Assembly: GCA_031259605.1 (NCBI GenBank)
Contig: JAIRLE010000163.1
Span: 1-25,918 of the forward strand
Origin: Zoogloeaceae bacterium
GTDB taxonomy: Bacteria > Pseudomonadota > Gammaproteobacteria > Burkholderiales > Rhodocyclaceae
DNA: 25,918 nt
Direction of reading: 5' to 3'
Part shown: one piece after another, positions 22,426 to 25,918 of the stretch
Numbering within the stretch: position 1 is the first letter of the stretch
Layout of the letters: every line of letters starts with the position of its first letter
The notes under the pieces: model-generated
Told to the model about the DNA's origin: nothing
The model's input: only the letters and a program-made list of their open reading frames with translations
The model's database searches: none
Translations under genes and position numbers: made by a program

Positions 22426-22454
22426 CCTTGTCTTCTCCTTTGTTTCCAGTCAGC

Positions 22455-23873
22455 ATGAATTCCAGTCCAGCTTCGCAATATACATGGGCGGGCCGTTTTT
22501 CTGAACCCGTTTCCGATTTGGTCAAGCGGTACACCGCTTCCGTTGCTTTCGATCGGCGCCTGTGGCGGCACGACATGCAGGGTTCGCTGGCGCACGCCAA
22601 AATGCTTGCCCGTCAGGACATCATCGGCGCGCAGGATTTGGCGGACATCGAGCGCGGCATGGCGATTATCCGGCAGGAAATCGAAAACGGGCAATTCCAG
22701 TGGTCGATCGATCTGGAAGACGTGCATTTCAATCTCGAAAAACGCCTGACCGCCCTGGTGGGCGACGCGGGAAAAAGACTGCATGCCGGACGCTCCAGAA
22801 ACGATCAGGTTGCCACCGACATCCGCCTGTACCTGCGCGACGGCATCGACGGCATCCTGGAATTATTGGGCGCGCTCCAGAACGCGCTGATCGCGCTGGC
22901 TGAACGCGAGGCCGCTACGCCCATGCCGGGATTCACGCATTTGCAGGTCGCGCAGCCGGTCACTTTCGGGCATCACCTGCTGGCTTATTTCGAGATGTTC
23001 CTGCGTGACGGCGAACGCTTCATCGATTGCCGGCGGCGCGTCAATCGCCTGCCTCTGGGCGCGGCGGCGCTGGCGGGGACGAGCTATCCCATAGACCGCG
23101 CCTTCGTGGCCGCCGAACTGGGTTTTGAAGCGGTGTGCGAAAACTCGCTCGACGCTGTTTCCGACCGCGACTTCGCCATTGAATTCTGCGCCGCCTGTTC
23201 CCTTCTCATGACCCATGTTTCCCGGCTTGCCGAAGAACTGGTGCTGTGGATGAATCCGCGCATCGGCTTTGTTCGCCTCGCCGACCGCTTTTGCACCGGT
23301 TCCTCGATCATGCCGCAGAAGAAAAATCCCGACGTGCCGGAACTGGCGCGCGGCAAGACTGGACGGGTGCATGGCGATCTGATGGCGCTCCTTACCCTGA
23401 TGAAAGCCCAGCCGCTCGCCTACAACAAGGACAACCAGGAAGACAAGGAACCGCTGTTCGACGCGCTCGACACCGTAACCGACACCCTGCGAATCTTTGC
23501 CGACCTGCTGGCCGACGGTATTCACGTATGCGCGGATGCCATGCGAGAGGCATTGCGACAGGGCTTTGCCACCGCCACCGATCTGGCCGATTATCTGGCA
23601 AGGAAGGGCGTTCCCTTTCGCGACGCCCACGCCATCGTCGGCGAGGCGGTAAAGGCGGCGGAAGAAAAAGGCGTGGACTTGTCGGCACTGACCCTTGCCG
23701 AACTGCAAGCCTTCTCGCCGCTTGTCGAAAACGACGTCTTCGCCGCGTTGACCGTGGAAGGCTCGCTGGCCGCCCGCAATCACGTGGGCGGCGCAGCGCC
23801 GGCGCAGGTCAAGGCAGCGGCGTCGCGCGCGCGCGCAAGACTGGAAGCCCTGCTTGTCCCTGTTGCCGTATAG
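22455..23873 (+). CDS. argH: Argininosuccinate lyase
   Basis: This 472-residue enzyme performs the last step of arginine synthesis, splitting argininosuccinate into arginine and fumarate. Family motifs are WAGRFSEPVSDLVKRYTASV, AGRSRNDQVATDIRLYLRD, MPGFTHLQVAQPVTFGHHL and the signature GSSIMPQKKNPDVPELARGK, with the catalytic serine in its flexible loop. ATG 22455 fits the family start, though its ribosome site is weak; a TTG at 22428 in frame is possible. It diverges from algZ with only 29 bp between, so promoters must overlap coding DNA. A TATACT at 22414-22419 could be its -10. Confidence 0.96.
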   Translation: MNSSPASQYTWAGRFSEPVSDLVKRYTASVAFDRRLWRHDMQGSLAHAKMLARQDIIGAQDLADIERGMAIIRQEIENGQFQWSIDLEDVHFNLEKRLTALVGDAGKRLHAGRSRNDQVATDIRLYLRDGIDGILELLGALQNALIALAEREAATPMPGFTHLQVAQPVTFGHHLLAYFEMFLRDGERFIDCRRRVNRLPLGAAALAGTSYPIDRAFVAAELGFEAVCENSLDAVSDRDFAIEFCAACSLLMTHVSRLAEELVLWMNPRIGFVRLADRFCTGSSIMPQKKNPDVPELARGKTGRVHGDLMALLTLMKAQPLAYNKDNQEDKEPLFDALDTVTDTLRIFADLLADGIHVCADAMREALRQGFATATDLADYLARKGVPFRDAHAIVGEAVKAAEEKGVDLSALTLAELQAFSPLVENDVFAALTVEGSLAARNHVGGAAPAQVKAAASRARARLEALLVPVAV

Positions 23874-23878
23874 CGTTC

Positions 23879-25156
23879 ATGCCCCTGTCCGCCTGGCTTC
23901 GGCCACTCCTCACCCGCCGGATGCTGATTTGCGTATTCACGGGTTTTTCGTCTGGCTTACCGCTGTTTCTGCTGTTGCAGTTGATGCCTGTCTGGCTGAA
24001 AAGCGCGGATGTTGACCTCAAAACCATTGGCTTCATGGCGCTGGTGCAGTTTCCGTTTACCTGGAAATTCCTCTGGGCGCCGCTCCTGGAACGGTACACG
24101 CCGCCTCTGGGACTGCGCCGCGGCTGGATGTTCTTTACCCAGATCGGCCTGTTCGTCGCCATTGGCTGTATCGGCGAGTTCGATCCCAAGCGCGACATCT
24201 GGCTCGTCACCCTGCTTGCCGTCATACTGGCGTTCTGCGCCGCCACGCAGGACATCGCCATCGACGCCTTCCGCCGCGAAATACTGACGGATGATGAAAT
24301 GGATCTGGGCAATTCCGTGCATGTGAGCGCCTACCGGGCGGCGGGATTGGTGCCGGGGTCGCTTTCCCTGATATTGGCGGATCGCTATCCCTGGGATCAG
24401 GTATTCTGGATTACCGCGCTCTTCATGCTGCCCGGCATGATCATGGCGCTGATGGTCAGGGAACCCGCCGTAAAGACGCCCCCGAAAAACCTGCGCGCCG
24501 CCTGCGTATTGCCATTCCAGGAATTCATGCAGCGTCTGGGTTGGCGGCACGCGCTGTGTATTTTCGCCTTTCTCGTGCTCTATAAATTAGGCGATTCCTT
24601 TGCCACGGCCTTGTCCAGCGTCTTTTACATGGAAATGGGGTTTTCCAAGACGCATATCGGCCTGATTGCCAAACACGCCGCGCTCTGGCCGACCATCATC
24701 GGCGGCATGTTGGGCGGCCTGATCATGGTCAGGATCGGCGTCAATCGCGCCCTGTGGGTATTTGGCGTGGTGCAGTTGGTGACGATACTGGGCTTTGCCT
24801 GGCTGGCGGACATCGGCCCGCAGACGGAAATCCGCGCCTTCAATCTTGCCGCGCTGGCGCTCGTCATTTCCGCTGAATACCTGGGAGTGGGACTGGGCGC
24901 GGCGGCCTTCATCGCCTTCATCGCCCGCGCCACGCACCCCGCCTATACCGCCACCCAGTTTGCCCTGTTTACCGGCCTCTCTTCCATGCCGCGCACCCTG
25001 ATCAACGCCACCGCCGGCAGCATGGTGGAAATGCTGGGCTGGTTCGATTTCTTCCTGCTGTGTACAGCCCTGGCCGTGCCGGGAATGCTGCTGCTTTTCA
25101 AGGTCGCGCCGTGGGGAGCGGCAGTCAAGGGGCAGGCAATGGAACGCGGCTCGTAG
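23879..25156 (+). CDS. ampG: AmpG-family muropeptide permease (MFS)
   Basis: This 425-residue inner-membrane major-facilitator protein of the AmpG type imports anhydro-muropeptides for peptidoglycan recycling. Typical features are TGFSSGLPLFLLLQLMPVWL at the N terminus, FPFTWKFLWAPLLERY, the loop ATQDIAIDAFRREIL, LYKLGDSFATALSSVFYMEM and SSMPRTLINATAGSMVE. About twelve spans are visible. The start at 23879 lies 5 nt after the argH stop, so the two are probably cotranscribed, although their functions are unrelated. The frame is open upstream within argH; that part is a shadow. Confidence 0.88.
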   Translation: MPLSAWLRPLLTRRMLICVFTGFSSGLPLFLLLQLMPVWLKSADVDLKTIGFMALVQFPFTWKFLWAPLLERYTPPLGLRRGWMFFTQIGLFVAIGCIGEFDPKRDIWLVTLLAVILAFCAATQDIAIDAFRREILTDDEMDLGNSVHVSAYRAAGLVPGSLSLILADRYPWDQVFWITALFMLPGMIMALMVREPAVKTPPKNLRAACVLPFQEFMQRLGWRHALCIFAFLVLYKLGDSFATALSSVFYMEMGFSKTHIGLIAKHAALWPTIIGGMLGGLIMVRIGVNRALWVFGVVQLVTILGFAWLADIGPQTEIRAFNLAALALVISAEYLGVGLGAAAFIAFIARATHPAYTATQFALFTGLSSMPRTLINATAGSMVEMLGWFDFFLLCTALAVPGMLLLFKVAPWGAAVKGQAMERGS

Positions 25157-25220
25157 CGTTTGTTTTTTGCAACGGGATCGTTGCCATATGATTGTCCGTG
25201 GATATTTTTCGGCGCGCAAA

Positions 25221-25426
25221 TTACCCGGTTTTTCCGGGCGTTCCCTTCTTCAATTCTCGCATGAAGGCCACGAAGTGCGGTTTGAGGGACGTCAGCAAGG
25301 CGTTTTCCTTGTTTTCCATGAAAATATCGTCGTGGTTGCCGAAATCAAACCGCAAGGCACGGGGCGCTGACGTGGCCGGGCCGTGTCCAATGATTCGAGG
25401 GTGATGCGGCAGCGATATTTTCCCAT
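25221..25426 (-). pseudogene. Broken DUF3861-like gene
   Basis: From the ATG at 25426 the minus strand reads MGKYRCRITLESLDTARPR, which resembles the start of DUF3861 proteins. The similarity then moves to another frame: RALRFDFGNHDDIF, directly joined to MENKENALLTSLKPHFVAFM and RELKKGTPGKTG before TAA (25221-25223). In intact members, as I recall them, some 30 residues separate NHDDIF from the ENK…LKPHF segment. So the copy shows one frameshift and an internal deletion. Family recognition is from memory; function is unknown. It lies 30 nt after the methyltransferase-like gene, same strand. Confidence 0.5.
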
Positions 25427-25456
25427 GATGGACTGTGCGTGCGTGACGCGCCCGAT

Positions 25457-25918
25457 CTATAGCAAAAGGCGCAATTGCGTTGCGGTTTCTTCTTGCGGGG
25501 TACCGGCAAGCGGGACGGACTGTCCTGGCTTGGGCGACAGGGATTGGCCGGTCAAACCCGGTTCACGGGCGAGCAGTTGGCGCAGGAGCGCGAAATCGGG
25601 CAGACCAAGGGCGACGGACAGGGCGGCGTCGATGGCGGCGCGGGCCGGATCGACGTCCAGTTTCGCCAGCGCCAGCAATTCGCGTCCGCCCAGATCGTCG
25701 AACGCCGCAGCGAGCCGCGCCAGTGCCTCGCGCGGCAAGGCACGGACATCGAGCGCGGGCATGGCCGCCCACTGCGGCTTTTTGACCTGCATCCACGCGC
25801 TGCGCGTCGCCACACGGCGGGACAGCATCAGCAGCAGGGCGGGCGTGCTGTTGAGCCAGAGCAGCAGCGCCTTTTCCAGTTCGGGCGTCAGATCGGACTG
25901 GAACGCCCACCAGGTGTT
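25457..25918 (-). CDS. C-terminal part of a probable large DNA methyltransferase (partial)
   Basis: The frame is open from the right window edge; 153 residues are visible and the N-terminal part is outside. It contains LEKALLLWLNSTPALLLML, then SRRVATRSAWMQVKKPQWAA, MPALDVRALPREALARLAAA and a helical end with ALSVALGLPDFALLRQLLAR. The WLNST…RVxTRxAWxQxKKP…PxLDVR pattern recalls the C-terminal part of N-6 adenine DNA methyltransferases of restriction or BREX-like systems. The catalytic NPPY motif would lie off-window, so the class cannot be confirmed. Confidence 0.5.
   Translation of the reverse strand, partial: NTWWAFQSDLTPELEKALLLWLNSTPALLLMLSRRVATRSAWMQVKKPQWAAMPALDVRALPREALARLAAAFDDLGGRELLALAKLDVDPARAAIDAALSVALGLPDFALLRQLLAREPGLTGQSLSPKPGQSVPLAGTPQEETATQLRLLL

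Noticed and set aside
25169..25184. GCAACG-GGAT-CGTTGC hairpin after ampG as a terminator
   Set aside because: The T-run lies before the hairpin on the plus strand and there is none after it on either strand.

Overview
The window is GC-rich, densely coded chromosomal DNA from a betaproteobacterium. The ribosomal proteins, the zinc-type (four-cysteine) S4, the zinc-free 101-residue S14 and an adjacent argH / LytS-type kinase / LytTR-regulator group all fit that class. S4 looks most like Rhodocyclales or Nitrosomonadales, but that is recall, not a search. Nearly everything is core housekeeping. I see no phage, IS element, CRISPR array, tRNA or rRNA.

Layout. 1-1600: an 83-nt structured repeat, then dnaA (+) without dnaN. 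1595-2422: suhB (-), convergent with dnaA. 2845-5107: mnmE and fabI (+). 5225-5308: a second copy of the repeat, touching the tatC stop codon. 5294-9814: a minus-strand run thrH-cutA-dsbD-pgpA, joined by stop/start overlaps, followed by tatB-tatC. 9815-10192: an intergenic stretch with four consecutive hairpins, a possible erpA fragment and a strong promoter. 10193-11024: rplM-rpsI ending in a terminator. 11131-20091: the spc operon (own promoter; rplN to rpmJ, including secY and infA) and the alpha operon (rpsM-rpsK-rpsD-rpoA-rplQ), closed by a strong terminator. 20150-20566: no convincing gene, with another hairpin repeat. 20567-22425: algZ/algR-like two-component pair (-). 22455-25156: argH and an ampG-like permease (+). 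25221-25918: a broken DUF3861-like gene and the C-terminal end of a probable large DNA methyltransferase (-), cut by the window edge.

How it fits together: replication initiation, tRNA modification, fatty-acid synthesis, protein export (SecY, TatBC), periplasmic disulfide reduction (DsbD), phospholipid synthesis (PgpA) and a large translation/transcription block. Several normal neighbourhoods are split: dnaA without dnaN, spc without the S10 operon, tatBC without tatA, algZR without hemC. Two of these breaks (upstream of rplM, and downstream of rplQ/algR) coincide with hairpin-rich repeats.

The most unusual material is the family of structured intergenic repeats, a perfect inverted repeat at the fabI promoter, a one-residue deletion in the DnaA DNA-binding signature, and gene remnants (erpA-like, DUF3861-like). 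I found no clear new multi-gene system.
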